Shown here piece after piece: positions 47,113 to 56,872 of a stretch of 64,000 nucleotides of DNA. Numbering within the stretch: the first letter of the stretch is position 1; the number at the start of each line of letters is the position of its first letter. The DNA lies in assembly GCA_905250125.1 (NCBI GenBank), contig CAJNOL010001094.1:17372-81371 (forward strand). Direction: 5' to 3'. This stretch comes from Rotaria sordida. Taxonomy: Eukaryota > Rotifera > Eurotatoria > Philodinida > Philodinidae. The notes below the pieces were generated by a model. That model was not told the DNA's origin. It saw nothing but the letters and a program-made list of their open reading frames with translations, and searched no databases. The position numbers were made by a program, and so were the translations under genes.

Positions 47113-47398
47113 CTGTTTGTCTAATAAAACGTATTTAGACATAACAATATTAGATACAAAGCGCAGGCATTTATTATGCGTCTTCGTTATTTTTTTTGTC
47201 CAAGAATAGAAAAAATACATTTATGAAGATCAATCATTTTGACATCAATGGGTCAATCGAAAAACCTCAAATTAATAGTATAGATAGAGGGAGAGACAAG
47301 CTATGTAATCAGTAAAAAACAAAGTGTTTCGATAGCTTTTATATATATGTTTAAGCTTTCAACATTTTGTCCGAAAACTTTTTGATCACCCATTATAA

Positions 47399-47449
47399 AG
47401 GGTGTAGATGGGTGTGAGCGATCTCTTTGCATCCATGTCCACATCCAAC
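47399..47449. repeat. G-then-C telomere-like hairpin, copy 9
   Basis: GGGTGTAGATGGGTGTGAGC is followed by the loop GATCTCTTTGC and ATCCATGTCCACATCC. Confidence 0.7.
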
Positions 47450-47650
47450 ATTCGGCTGGTAAGATACTTTGACAGACTACTTACCAACTCCGTAAGAATG
47501 AATCTATAGCCACTGGCGCCGTAAAGGATGCCGCTCATCGACTCTTGACATGTGAAGCAGACATTCTCAATAGGGAAAGGAACATTTGTCGAATTCTACA
47601 GCTTGTCGTTTGATTGGTAAAGATCATTAGGAGAATCACCATTGGATAAA

Positions 47651-48097
47651 ATGAGTGATATCTCTTTGACATTAGTTGCGGCAGCTATTCAATCATTCAA
47701 ATCTGGTACAACTGTTGAAGTAGATGGAATAAGGCTGACAATGCTAGAACCATGCAGCTCTTGTAGCATATGTTGGGTAACTCACACCTGTTGTGTAATA
47801 TGGAGAATTGGAAAAAAACATGGTAATACTCAGAAATTGGTTTATTTTAAGCCGTCCATTAATAGATCGAATGGCGTAGTTACTCTCAAAAGTATAGATG
47901 TTAGTCATCACAGAGAAACTGAGTTGTTTGTATTGACTCACTCGTTTACCTGTCTTTCTCAATGCAGTGTAAACGAAATCGAAAAAGAAACGTACAGAAG
48001 AGGAAGAATTTCAAGTTGTTTTAGTTTGTTCATGCTTCTTACTTGCTTCCTTTTTTTCTTCCTTACTAATTTTTCTCCAATTATTCGAGACCTATGA
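47651..48097 (+). CDS. Small gene of unknown function
   Basis: ATG 47651 opens MSDISLTLVAAAIQSFKSG, then GTTVEVDGIRLTMLE and a Cys cluster (CSSCSIC). Read through, the frame gives 148 aa with a hydrophobic tail ending at 48,097. An alternative splices a donor at 47,876 to a strong pyrimidine-rich acceptor at 47,967, giving a shorter protein with a Lys/Arg-rich end at 48,024. No family is recognised. Confidence 0.33.
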   Translation: MSDISLTLVAAAIQSFKSGTTVEVDGIRLTMLEPCSSCSICWVTHTCCVIWRIGKKHGNTQKLVYFKPSINRSNGVVTLKSIDVSHHRETELFVLTHSFTCLSQCSVNEIEKETYRRGRISSCFSLFMLLTCFLFFFLTNFSPIIRDL

Positions 48098-48370
48098 ATT
48101 TTTTTTTTCATTCTAGAAGAAATTCTATAAACAAAAAAACAGCGAAGAATCGTACAAATGTGCTCCTCATTTTCTTTAAGATTTATTGTTGTAACAGTCA
48201 TTTACTTGTACCTTTGAATTCGAATATATACAGTTGCTCGTCAATCTTCATCAACATTGGCAAATCACTATCATATCGATTTTTTTTGAATCCATTCAAA
48301 GAACAAACCATTGATTATTGAATAAAATCAAATTTATTTCTCTTTTTTTATGAATTAGTAATTTCGAAAA

Positions 48371-48604
48371 ATGTCGCTCAGTTCTGTTCCAAAATCAACT
48401 TCGAGCATATCTTTGAATGTGGCTACAAAAGACAATATGATAACACCTAGCAGTTACATTTTTGCTCCAGATGGTATAATTCTAGCGTATCCTGAAACTA
48501 ATGATGGACCATCAAGCTATCGAAATTCAGGCAATAATATAAATCGTATTAGACAACTCTTTTCGATTCTCTCGCCAAAAAACTTTAACTCTGTAAATTT
48601 TTAG
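48371..48604 (+). CDS. Possible small Ser/Asn-rich ORF, 77 aa
   Basis: ATG 48371 starts MSLSSVPKSTSSISLNV; the product is polar and Ser/Asn/Pro-rich without a domain. It could be a last exon of the preceding gene or a separate small gene. Support is only the ORF and its composition. Confidence 0.25.
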   Translation: MSLSSVPKSTSSISLNVATKDNMITPSSYIFAPDGIILAYPETNDGPSSYRNSGNNINRIRQLFSILSPKNFNSVNF

Positions 48605-49138
48605 TCGAAAAGTGACTTTTTTTAATAAATAACTTGTTTTTCTTTCCGTATCAAATTTCGCAATTCAATTACTAACGTTCATTATGTTTGTACCGGCTAA
48701 CTAATATAAAGTCTTTGGTCTACAAAAAAAAAATGTAAATTTATTATGAACAGGCTATCACTCATCGAAAGAAAATTTTCAGAAACGGCAGCCAAGCTCA
48801 AGAAAAATTTCACGTTTGGAACAAAGTTTGTTTGTTTTTGGTGAAGGGGGAGATGTTTTCAGAGGATGAAGTGTCATTTACATTGGGACAATGATATCCT
48901 CATGACTACCCCACTGTCAGTTACTCTCGAAAGTCGTCGAGCTTTTCGTGTCGTAACTGATGATAGCGTAAAGAGGCACGAGTGGATATGTGAATTTGAA
49001 TCTTTAAGCTTACTTCCTAAATCAAAAGCCTTAGTCGTTTATTTCTGATTATCAAATAACAAAAAGATTCGATTTCTGACAATATTAACAGATCATCAAT
49101 AATTTATAGAGTCTGTACATAACACAAAAGGACAGCTA

Positions 49139-49190
49139 GAGTGTGAGTGTGAGTTCGGGTATGGGGAACAGAAGATGCACACACTCGTAG
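49139..49190. repeat. G-then-C telomere-like hairpin, copy 10
   Basis: GAGTGTGAGTGTGAGTTCGG and a short G-rich stretch are followed by the loop AACAGAAGATG and CACACACTCG. Confidence 0.7.
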
Positions 49191-49888
49191 ATACAATTAG
49201 ATAATCAGATATAAACACCAGATAGTGAAGGAATAATGCGAGTTTACATATATAACGACGTAAGTAGAAGCGCTTAAAGAGCTGCTTTGATAGTGTTCAC
49301 ATAGAAGTATAAATATAAAGCTACTAGCAGCGTCTGACTATTTTACTATTAACATATCTGACATTTTATTCTTTTTTTTAATGGGTGTGGATGTAGCTTT
49401 CGAGAGCTGTGAAAAAATTGACAATATTGTCCGAATTCAAGTAGAATTTCGATACTCCCCGAAATCCTGGTTGAATTTCGATATTGTCGACATTCAAATG
49501 CCGAAATTTCGATTGTTCAAATTCCACACAATAGTTAAAAATTCAAAGAGCTTTTTTTTGTGCTCTTTTCATACCAATACAAATCATTCGATTAGCGATC
49601 GCTAAAAATCTGTTATATTGGCATCATAAAAACATGTTTGATGGTAGTAAATTTCGGTTTCTGTTTGTTGTAAACAAAATAAAACTTTCCTATTAAGTTA
49701 GATTAATCATCAAACAAAATTCAGTGGATCTTATTCTTCAAGAGTAGATACTCATACAGAATATGGTCAACAGATCACGATGTTCTTCGTTGATAACGTC
49801 AGATATTGACATGTCTCTCGTGCACATGGCACTGATCTCTTTGAAGCTCACAAAATTACAGCACAAATTTATTTATTTAATAGAGTAT

Positions 49889-49956
49889 AGGTGTGGATGT
49901 GTAGGAATGCGCGTCTTCTCTCCATTATCATCTATACTAATGTCCACACATCACGC
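49889..49956. repeat. G-then-C telomere-like hairpin, copy 11
   Basis: TAGGTGTGGATGTGTAGGAA is followed by a loop with GCGTCTTCTCTCC and TGTCCACACATCACGC. It lies about 75 nt past the stop codon of the minus-strand TIR gene. Confidence 0.7.
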
Positions 49957-50028
49957 ATGGAAACCTGTCAACATCATACATAATTTAGAAACTATTTTAG
50001 AGAAATTTTGCATTTGATTCACGATCTA

Positions 50029-52401
50029 CTATAGGAGTACACATAAAACTGATGTAGGATACTTGTTCACTGCATGTTTATCGTTTTCATTCTGTTTTGC
50101 AATCCACATCATAGAGCTCACCATATTTGCATAACGATCATCATAAAAATCGACACTATGTTCACGTTTTGATTGTTCCCGTAAATTCTGCAAATGTGTT
50201 AATGGATTTTGCTGATAAAGATTTAAGAATATCTGTGCGTATACGCAGAGTGCTTCACCATCACAAAACGTGCATAATTGAGGTATAAGAGTTCTTTCAG
50301 TGCACCACCAAGCTCTGACCTCAGCTTTGGACCATGTACAAGGTGATGTTTTCGGCATAGAATATTCAATATTAGTTTCGGGAACTTTCACTTTTAATGA
50401 GCTATTATCTTCCTTTACCGTAGATGGTATAAAGACTTCATGTGAAAAATGACCTGTTTGTGTCTGCAATGGTTCCATAGATTCTAATGAAGTGTTACGT
50501 GCGGTTATATATGTAGCGAGACGAGCAATTCTTTCAGCGAATGGTTTTTTGCCGAACTTAACATGTAATCCTGTGAGATGAATATCAAGCCAAGGTTCTG
50601 CCGGATAATTTTCATCGATATATAAAGCAATGATTGGAATTTTGAGTTTTATAGCATAAGTGGCTTCAACACGACATGAATCACTTTTAGTACAGTAGTT
50701 TTCTGAGACAACAATCAATACCGTGCTTGCGTTCTTTATGGCTATTGCTATTTCTTCCCAACAGTCATTCGACAAACAGTGTCCATCTTCATCGATCCAG
50801 ACTGAAATGGAATGTTCTTTGAGAGCAGTGACAACTGATCTGCAAAAATTGGCATCTTTATGTGAATAAGAAATCATTGGAATTTTCGTTACAGATGTGT
50901 TGACAATTTTATTATCGTTTTGGATCGGTATTTTGAATTTATCGAGATAGACCAATATTCCATCAGCAGCAGCTTTAATACTCATCAAATTATTTCTCAA
51001 AGACGAAGGAATAAATGCTTCGGTGTTTGAAGTCGATGAATTCGAAGCTTCCGAAACAGTTTTTATGAATTTTTGATTTTCTTTAAGTTCTTGTTGAACA
51101 GATTGATGAAATGCAAGGCTACATAAAATATTGTATAGTGCTAGTCGAATGAGATGTTTTACGAATAGATCATTAGAGGATAGTATATCGTGCTTGTATA
51201 AGAGTTCAATAAAGAATTCGAGACCGCCTGTTTCGCTATTATTTAATAGATAGGTCGCTACATTATCATTAATGAGAAGTTTAGCGATCGGTACCAAGTA
51301 TTCGTAGAGATGGCCGGTTTTCGAACGTAAATTATTTGAAGCATTTGCTTCGTGAATTTTTGTGAGTAAATAATCAATAGCTGGTTTTAAAACCGTTAGA
51401 GTCTTGAGTTGATCCGTTGTTGATATCATCGCATATATTCGAGGATAAAATGATAAAGTAAAATGATTTTCTTCCAGCCTGTTAGCTAAAACCTTTTCGG
51501 ACATTTCTAGAGTAGTGATGGCACAAGCCTCGTTCAATGCTATCACACCTTCTTCACATTGACTAATATTGCTCATTGCAACAATAAGTGAGTCAAGTGG
51601 ATCAGATGAAATATTACGTTTACTAATTATATTTAACCATTCGACAAGTTTTGCTGGAAAACCTAAATGAATTATTGTAGGTAGCAAACTTTTGCTATCC
51701 GACATAACAACGATAAGGGAGAAAATTATCTGGACACATTCTTTTCTTGCTGCATCCTCCTTTGTGCCAGTGAAAAAATGATCAATAAATGTAATAATTT
51801 TATAAAACACTGCATCATATCGTTCTTCGTGCAAAGACTTGTGAGCTGTATAATCGGACAATTTTAGATGCTCCATACATCGGCTGTCTGCCCAAACAAC
51901 GATTTTAGCTAATTTCAAAAATATTTTAACGTAGAATTTGAAAATAGTCTCCACATCAATTTCAGTGAGATATGCAGAGAACTCGTCCGTACTCAAACCA
52001 TCCATTGCTATAGTATAATACTCTTTTGCTGATAGAATTTCGTTATCAATTAATTCACCAAGTTTCGAACAAATCATATTCCAAATATGCAGCATAACAG
52101 TCATAAATAGTGAGTACTTGGACAGTGAAGACGAAAATGTGATTGAAATTTTACAAAAGCGAATAAATATAATGGGCAACTGATGTTTTTGTATTTGTTC
52201 GTTTGATATTAATCTATTTTTAATAGATGGATTAGTCAGATGATCTTTTAAGGCAGATAGTATATTGTTAATTTCATATGTATCAGAATTTTGTTCAGGT
52301 AGACTTGTACATAAATCAAGACGATCAATTAATTCATTGATTTTGATTAGATCTGCATTTTTTTCAGTATCACCATCAGTGTTGTCTTGAAGCTCATTCA
52401 T
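50029..52401 (-). CDS. ARM-like / TIR / SAM-like domain protein (SARM1-related architecture)
   Basis: The minus-strand frame is open from 52,482, but the first ATG is at 52,401 (MNELQDN), giving 790 aa. Numbering below is from 52,482. Residues 60-520 are helical and Leu/Ile-rich, resembling armadillo/HEAT repeats. Residues 534-660 form a TIR domain: MISYSHKDANFC, SVWIDEDG, VLIVVSENYCTKSDSC and VEATYAIKLKIPIIALYI. The Glu in SCRVEATYA (606) sits where NADase TIRs carry their catalytic Glu. Residues 716-795 (TWSKAEVRAWW, FCDGEAL) look like a SAM-type domain. SARM1 has ARM, two SAM and then TIR, so the order here differs. Likely an NAD-cleaving or signalling TIR protein in cytosolic stress or immunity. 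TIR call is firm; ARM and SAM calls are moderate; a 5' exon may be missing. Confidence 0.8.
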   Translation of the reverse strand: MNELQDNTDGDTEKNADLIKINELIDRLDLCTSLPEQNSDTYEINNILSALKDHLTNPSIKNRLISNEQIQKHQLPIIFIRFCKISITFSSSLSKYSLFMTVMLHIWNMICSKLGELIDNEILSAKEYYTIAMDGLSTDEFSAYLTEIDVETIFKFYVKIFLKLAKIVVWADSRCMEHLKLSDYTAHKSLHEERYDAVFYKIITFIDHFFTGTKEDAARKECVQIIFSLIVVMSDSKSLLPTIIHLGFPAKLVEWLNIISKRNISSDPLDSLIVAMSNISQCEEGVIALNEACAITTLEMSEKVLANRLEENHFTLSFYPRIYAMISTTDQLKTLTVLKPAIDYLLTKIHEANASNNLRSKTGHLYEYLVPIAKLLINDNVATYLLNNSETGGLEFFIELLYKHDILSSNDLFVKHLIRLALYNILCSLAFHQSVQQELKENQKFIKTVSEASNSSTSNTEAFIPSSLRNNLMSIKAAADGILVYLDKFKIPIQNDNKIVNTSVTKIPMISYSHKDANFCRSVVTALKEHSISVWIDEDGHCLSNDCWEEIAIAIKNASTVLIVVSENYCTKSDSCRVEATYAIKLKIPIIALYIDENYPAEPWLDIHLTGLHVKFGKKPFAERIARLATYITARNTSLESMEPLQTQTGHFSHEVFIPSTVKEDNSSLKVKVPETNIEYSMPKTSPCTWSKAEVRAWWCTERTLIPQLCTFCDGEALCVYAQIFLNLYQQNPLTHLQNLREQSKREHSVDFYDDRYANMVSSMMWIAKQNENDKHAVNKYPTSVLCVLL

Positions 52402-52482
52402 TATCGTAGCTATGCAATGGAGGTAACCTTTCGAGTTTGTAATAATAACGTATGAATTGCGTTTTTTTCTCTTCACTCTCAC

Positions 52483-53310
52483 ATTTTTTTTAATGTTTTG
52501 CGTTTCTATGTAAACTGAAAAAAAGAAAAACAGAAAAGCAAAAGAAAGAAATGAAAAACAGATTAATATGATGGTTGCTTATGAAAATAATATTATAAAC
52601 AAAACTATGTCTTATCGAAACATAAAAGTGAAGGACATATTTACAGATTGTGTTATAAATTGTGAACTTCGACGAAATTAGTTTATAGAAAGACAGGTAA
52701 TAATCTTTAAATCAATGCGTTCGTATGAGTTTCGAGTAGTCAGTTCGACGTTTTAAATATCACAATATTTGATGACATTCTCTCTTATAATAATATTTAT
52801 AGTAGAATTTCATTGACAATTTTTTGAAATCGAGCGACAAGGGTTTTTTTTGTTAATTAACAAGGAAGTAGTAACCTTGACAAAAACACGTATTAAACGA
52901 GTTTGTATAAAAGATGTCATTAAACTATAGCACATGTGCCTTTCATATTATTTATTACTAATTCTTGAAGTCGTAGCTTCGCAATGTCATTCAATGGAAG
53001 TATAGAAATATATAGGAATTCAACAGCATCTTTTATATAGGATTTTCCATAACTGTATAGAAAATGTAGGACACTGTTTTCCGCTAAGAGACATCTTTAA
53101 AGATTTTGAAGAACTTGAGGGCATAGGTATCGGTGTGAGTGCGAATCTTTTGTGTACCATGACCAATACCTTATTTCACGCACCTGCATCCAGGATCAGA
53201 GCCGTTGATAAATCTGAATATGTTTAAACTGTATGTCAAACATCTTTAGAAAATATGTGTTTTAGTAGTTTATTACTTGAGAAAATCCTCTTCATAGCAA
53301 ATTATAAAAA
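52483..53310. other. Intergenic, 5' side of the TIR gene
   Basis: AT-rich; it contains one G/C hairpin (53,120-53,190) and nothing else recognised. Confidence 0.4.
53120..53190. repeat. G-then-C telomere-like hairpin, copy 12
   Basis: GGGCATAGGTATCGGTGTGA, then the loop GCGAATCTTTTGTGTACC and ACGCACCTGCATCC. A degenerate copy. Confidence 0.5.
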
Positions 53311-53507
53311 GCTGTTAGCGCAATTCCTGTGGGATTAAAATGTGACACACGATGTTGCTGTTGTTACTGATCCCATGAATATTGTTTTTTTTTATATAAT
53401 TTGGGACTATTTTTTCATTTTCTTTTACTTAGTCCTTTAGAACTGCAATAAGAAAACAGTTTATATATTCTTATGAGATGTTATAACATATGATTGCTAA
53501 TTGAGTA
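53311..53507 (+). repeat. Dispersed repeat, copy B (matches 15,691-15,890)
   Basis: GCTGTTAGCGCAATTCCTGT and the following 190 nt parallel copy A in the same orientation. Confidence 0.65.
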
Positions 53508-53529
53508 CCGAAAACGTAAGGGATAAATA

Positions 53530-53650
53530 ACAAAATCCTAGAATTCTATGAATTCCCTATGATATATTACAAAATTCTGTGGAATTCTATAGAATCCGGG
53601 AGTTCAGAATTCTCTTAGATTTTGTAGAATTCTAGGATTCCAGAATTCTG
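53530..53650. repeat. Palindromic AGAATTCT repeat block
   Basis: Five or more AGAATTC/GAATTCT motifs lie in 120 nt. The outer pair CCTAGAATTCTAT and GTAGAATTCTAGG is inverted, and the inner GGAATTCTATAGAATCC is itself a near-palindrome. Confidence 0.6.
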
Positions 53651-53718
53651 CCATTTGTCCCTTGCGAAGCTGACTATTGCGGTCTGGGAACTATCTAGTA
53701 CAGATTGTGATGGATCTG

Positions 53719-53774
53719 GAGGGTGTGGAGTATGAATGAAATGAGTACTCAGCCACTTCCACACACTCACATTC
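53719..53774. repeat. G-then-C telomere-like hairpin, copy 13, joined to the RT fragment
   Basis: GGAGGGTGTGGAGTATGAAT is followed by the loop GAAATGAGTACTCAG and CCACTTCCACACACTCACATTC. The C-rich side runs straight into the 3' end of the Penelope-like fragment. Confidence 0.75.
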
Positions 53775-53990
53775 AGTCACATCAGCTGCAACAAATCTTG
53801 TTATCGATTTCAGATGACCATCGATAGTATATTTTTCTAATTTTCGAATAAGATCAATACTATTGATTGCCATCGCTTCACGAGCAATTTTCAAAAAGAT
53901 GGATGCTAAGAGATCATTCAAGAATTTCCAGTATACTTCTAGATCTATGAGCGTATTTTCTTTATTCTCTAGTATTTTATTTATTACCTA
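53765..53990 (-). pseudogene. Penelope-like retroelement reverse-transcriptase fragment
   Basis: The minus-strand frame, open from about 53,990, contains WKFLNDLLASIFLKIAREA, NSIDLIRKLEKYTIDGHLKS and RFVAADVTE. This resembles the N-terminal RT region of Penelope-like elements (bdelloid Athena type), where a TxIxxIxxLxxY..GHL block precedes the FVTxDVTDLYT catalytic-Asp motif. Here the frame continues only to DVTE and then enters the G-rich TGTGAGTGTGTGG repeat, so the element is cut at the RT core. Athena-type elements are known from bdelloids as telomere-associated and endonuclease-deficient. The family call is from memory of conserved blocks, not from a search. Non-functional as it stands. 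Confidence 0.5.
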
Positions 53991-55086
53991 TCTCATCCTA
54001 TGAAAGCTTCACAAAAAACACTTTTTCAAATAGAAGTATTAAGTTTATCTTTCTTATTCTTTCTAATAAATAATGGATATAAACAACACTTATATTTATT
54101 AAATAAAGACCAATAAAATAATTCTTATTATTTAAAAAATGAAGATGAATGATCTTTTAATTAGTTTTAGAAAATACAAGCAAATTAAACAATAAAAAAA
54201 TATTTTTTTCTATGAGAATCTAATTTTTTATTTTCTCCAGATTGTTCACAAAAAAAACTTTAGTATCATAGATACAAAAGAATCTACAGACAACGGTTTT
54301 TAGATACATTTTCTAATGTACCATCCGTATTTTTAACAATATCACATATTGAAGTATTGTTAGTGATATGACAGATCGTTAATTCATCTTTTTATACCAC
54401 TCATGTATCTATTTATCTATCACAGACAGAGATCTTTATTCATATCATGCAAAAACATACTGATCATTTCGAGCTGTGTATATTTCAGAGCTAGTTGTGT
54501 TTGGTTTGCAATTGACTGGTCTAGGGTTCGAATCTATGTTCAAGATAGTTTTGGAAAAATCGCCACTGTGTTGCATACGGTACTGAGTGTTATATCATAG
54601 TTCGTTATGATACGTTCGCTTGAGTTCTACGTATAGTGTTGATCATCTTTTAAATTTTTGGTAATACAATAAAAGCATTTGGACACGCTTATCTTATAAC
54701 CATATCGAAACACATTTTAATCAGAAACCGTATTTAAATCATCTATAGATATGAGCGCGTTCGAATCTCTCTTCAGCATAGACGAGTTTTCTCTAGTTCG
54801 GTTTCTCAAATCCGTTCAAATACCTAAAAATGTTTTATTGTAGAAGCGTTTAAATGCACCAAGTTATATTGTTTGCAAATATTGATGAACGCGTTACAAA
54901 CCTCAAAAAGGTTACATGGATAAATATAGAAAAATAGAAAGGATTAGAAAAAAATGATACCAGTAGAGGAGGCGGAAGAGAAGAGACATTGAAAGTAGGA
55001 ATGATAAGTGTCTATGAAATGAAAAAGAAATAAGAAAATGAATATCAACGGCATAAAACGGATGCGTTTTTGTGTAGTTAGGTTTT
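53991..55086. other. Intergenic, AT-rich
   Basis: No gene. It holds a diverged copy (54,768-54,900) of the repeat at 41,295-41,530. GGTTCGAATC at 54,529 resembles a tRNA B box, but no cloverleaf can be drawn. Confidence 0.4.
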
Positions 55087-55659
55087 TCATGCTTCTGTGG
55101 TTGGTACTGGTTGACGACCTTTATTGCTCATGGTGGCAGCCGCGGCGCCTACTCCACAGATCGAACAGCAACATATGCAACATAATACAACAGGAATAAT
55201 AAAAGGGAGGAAAAATAGCCAATAAGTAAAACGGTATAATGTCGGATGACAATAAGTAGATTGAGTCGGTTCACTATATTGTACTTTATTCCATGCACCA
55301 AATACCCATATAAGTCCGGCAATGGTCCATCCAATCGCAAAAATTGTGAGAGCAAATATAATAAGTAGGATAATACAAGTGATACAAGCAATGCCAGTGC
55401 TGATACCAACAGCCTTAGAATCGTTGCCGCGGACTTTCTTAGCTGGATTGATAATAGTAGTAATTACAATACCTTTAATTATGATTAATATGTTATGTAT
55501 AAGTACAACAACACCTGTTACAAACAGATAATGTGGTATTTTCGGATTAACTGGGCAATCATTTACGTAGTATCGACCGATGATAATTTCGGCAACTGTG
55601 AAAGAAAAATTAGACATTAAAATAATGAAAATATCATCATGATTTAGATTTTCAACCAT
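55087..55659 (-). CDS. TMEM272-like four-helix membrane protein
   Basis: A 190-aa minus ORF. Conserved features are VAEIIIGRYYVNDCPV, PKIPHYLFVTG, a central W-rich stretch (LIWVFGAWNKVQY) and YCHPTLYRFTYWLFF, which match the layout of TMEM272-type proteins. Four hydrophobic helices are visible; the last is Cys-rich (VVLCCICCCSICGVG), a likely palmitoylation site, followed by a short cytosolic tail. The 5' end is uncertain: TTTTTCTTTCACAG just before VAEI is a good acceptor, and the 16 residues before it may be intron-derived. Function of the family is unknown. Confidence 0.6.
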   Translation of the reverse strand: MVENLNHDDIFIILMSNFSFTVAEIIIGRYYVNDCPVNPKIPHYLFVTGVVVLIHNILIIIKGIVITTIINPAKKVRGNDSKAVGISTGIACITCIILLIIFALTIFAIGWTIAGLIWVFGAWNKVQYSEPTQSTYCHPTLYRFTYWLFFLPFIIPVVLCCICCCSICGVGAAAATMSNKGRQPVPTTEA

Positions 55660-56590
55660 TTCCAGGTCATTACATGCGAAGTGTGAGACTTCTCACTAAG
55701 TAGTCACGAAAACTTTTTTGAGAAAAATTATGGGAGTTATACTGTTTGTTCGATTTTCTTAAATCATATAATTAGCAATATACAATATCGTCTTCATCAT
55801 CACACATTTCTTCAGACTCTGTTAATGCAATACAAGAAATATGTAAGGACTGCGATTACAATTGGATTTATCGAAGTCACTCTATCCTGATGACCAATTA
55901 GGGATTTTTTTTTAAAAAACGATATGCATGTAGTTATACATTGCAATTAAATTAAAGTAAAAAAGAAGAATTTATTCAGAAACTAGAACTAGAAATTATT
56001 ATCAAATGAGTTTTGTGCTAAATCTAGTGGCCAGAATATATTCTAGATTCTTAAAAAGCACTTATCGGCATTTAGACATAGAAAGACACGTTTTAACAAT
56101 CGTCGTTTGTACTTCATATAATATTCCAATCATTTTAAATATCGTGAGATATTTTCATTCTTATAATCTGTTCACCAGATTCTGATAACCGAAAAAACCA
56201 TTTTTACCTAATGTTGAACTATGTAATAAATGATAAGGAACTTTTACTGACTGTGTTAGTGCTAATGCTACAAATAAGAGGAACCAATAACATATATAAT
56301 TATAAAAAGTATTGTGAAATTACTGTTAACAGCTATTCGGTCGACAATAGTATTATATTATGGACTATATGTAATTTAAAATTATCCTATCTATCCTATG
56401 ATTACTGAACCTAAGTAATAAATATATTTTAACATGTTTGATAGCTGAATAAAACATGTATATAACGTTATATGAGTATTGAAATGTTCTTGGATTATGT
56501 GATATCTTTTTTACAACAGTTCTTAACTTAAGAAATCCCTAAAATGAAATACCTATTGATAGTTAATAAGTGAGCTTCTGAGTAGTATCA
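55660..56590. other. Intergenic, nothing seen
   Basis: AT-rich; it may hold the first exon of the TMEM272-like gene, not located. Confidence 0.35.
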
Positions 56591-56872
56591 TCACTCACTC
56601 GGAATAGGAGTTAGCAAACCAAAAAAAATGAGTAGACCAACTGAGCCAAAAAGTCCCAAAGATTGTATAGCTTTATCAGGAACAACTGCGCCTGTGATTG
56701 ATGATTTCTTGTTCGTTGCCTGCTGTTCAGAAACATCCTCGTTACCAACATTCGGTTTTTCTTCTATAAGGACGCCTGCTTTCTCAATCATTGGTTGTAC
56801 TTCAAAAACAGCATTCTCACCAATATTAGAGTTTCCTTCCACAACGATGGTTACTTTCTTATTCTCTGTCAT
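56591..56872 (-). CDS. Small tail-anchored-like protein, 93 aa
   Basis: ATG 56872 opens MTENKKVTIVVEGNSNIGEN, an acidic polar N-terminal 65 residues, followed by one C-terminal hydrophobic segment (LGLFGSVGLLIFFGLL) and a six-residue end. This is the layout of a tail-anchored membrane protein. No family is recognised. The clean polar/hydrophobic division and non-AT-driven composition favour a real gene. Confidence 0.45.
   Translation of the reverse strand: MTENKKVTIVVEGNSNIGENAVFEVQPMIEKAGVLIEEKPNVGNEDVSEQQATNKKSSITGAVVPDKAIQSLGLFGSVGLLIFFGLLTPIPSE

Larger units (their letters stand above)
48605..50028. other. Intergenic, with two G/C hairpins
   Basis: No gene supported. Near 49,420-49,530 the motif GAATTTCGAT recurs four or five times in direct and inverted form, which explains an ORF there. 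Confidence 0.4.

Noticed and set aside
49381-49605. 74-codon plus ORF
   Set aside because: Its middle is built from GAATTTCGAT direct and inverted repeats; it looks like low-complexity DNA.
54480-54560. GGTTCGAATC resembling a tRNA B box
   Set aside because: The T stem does not pair, and no acceptor stem or anticodon arm can be drawn.
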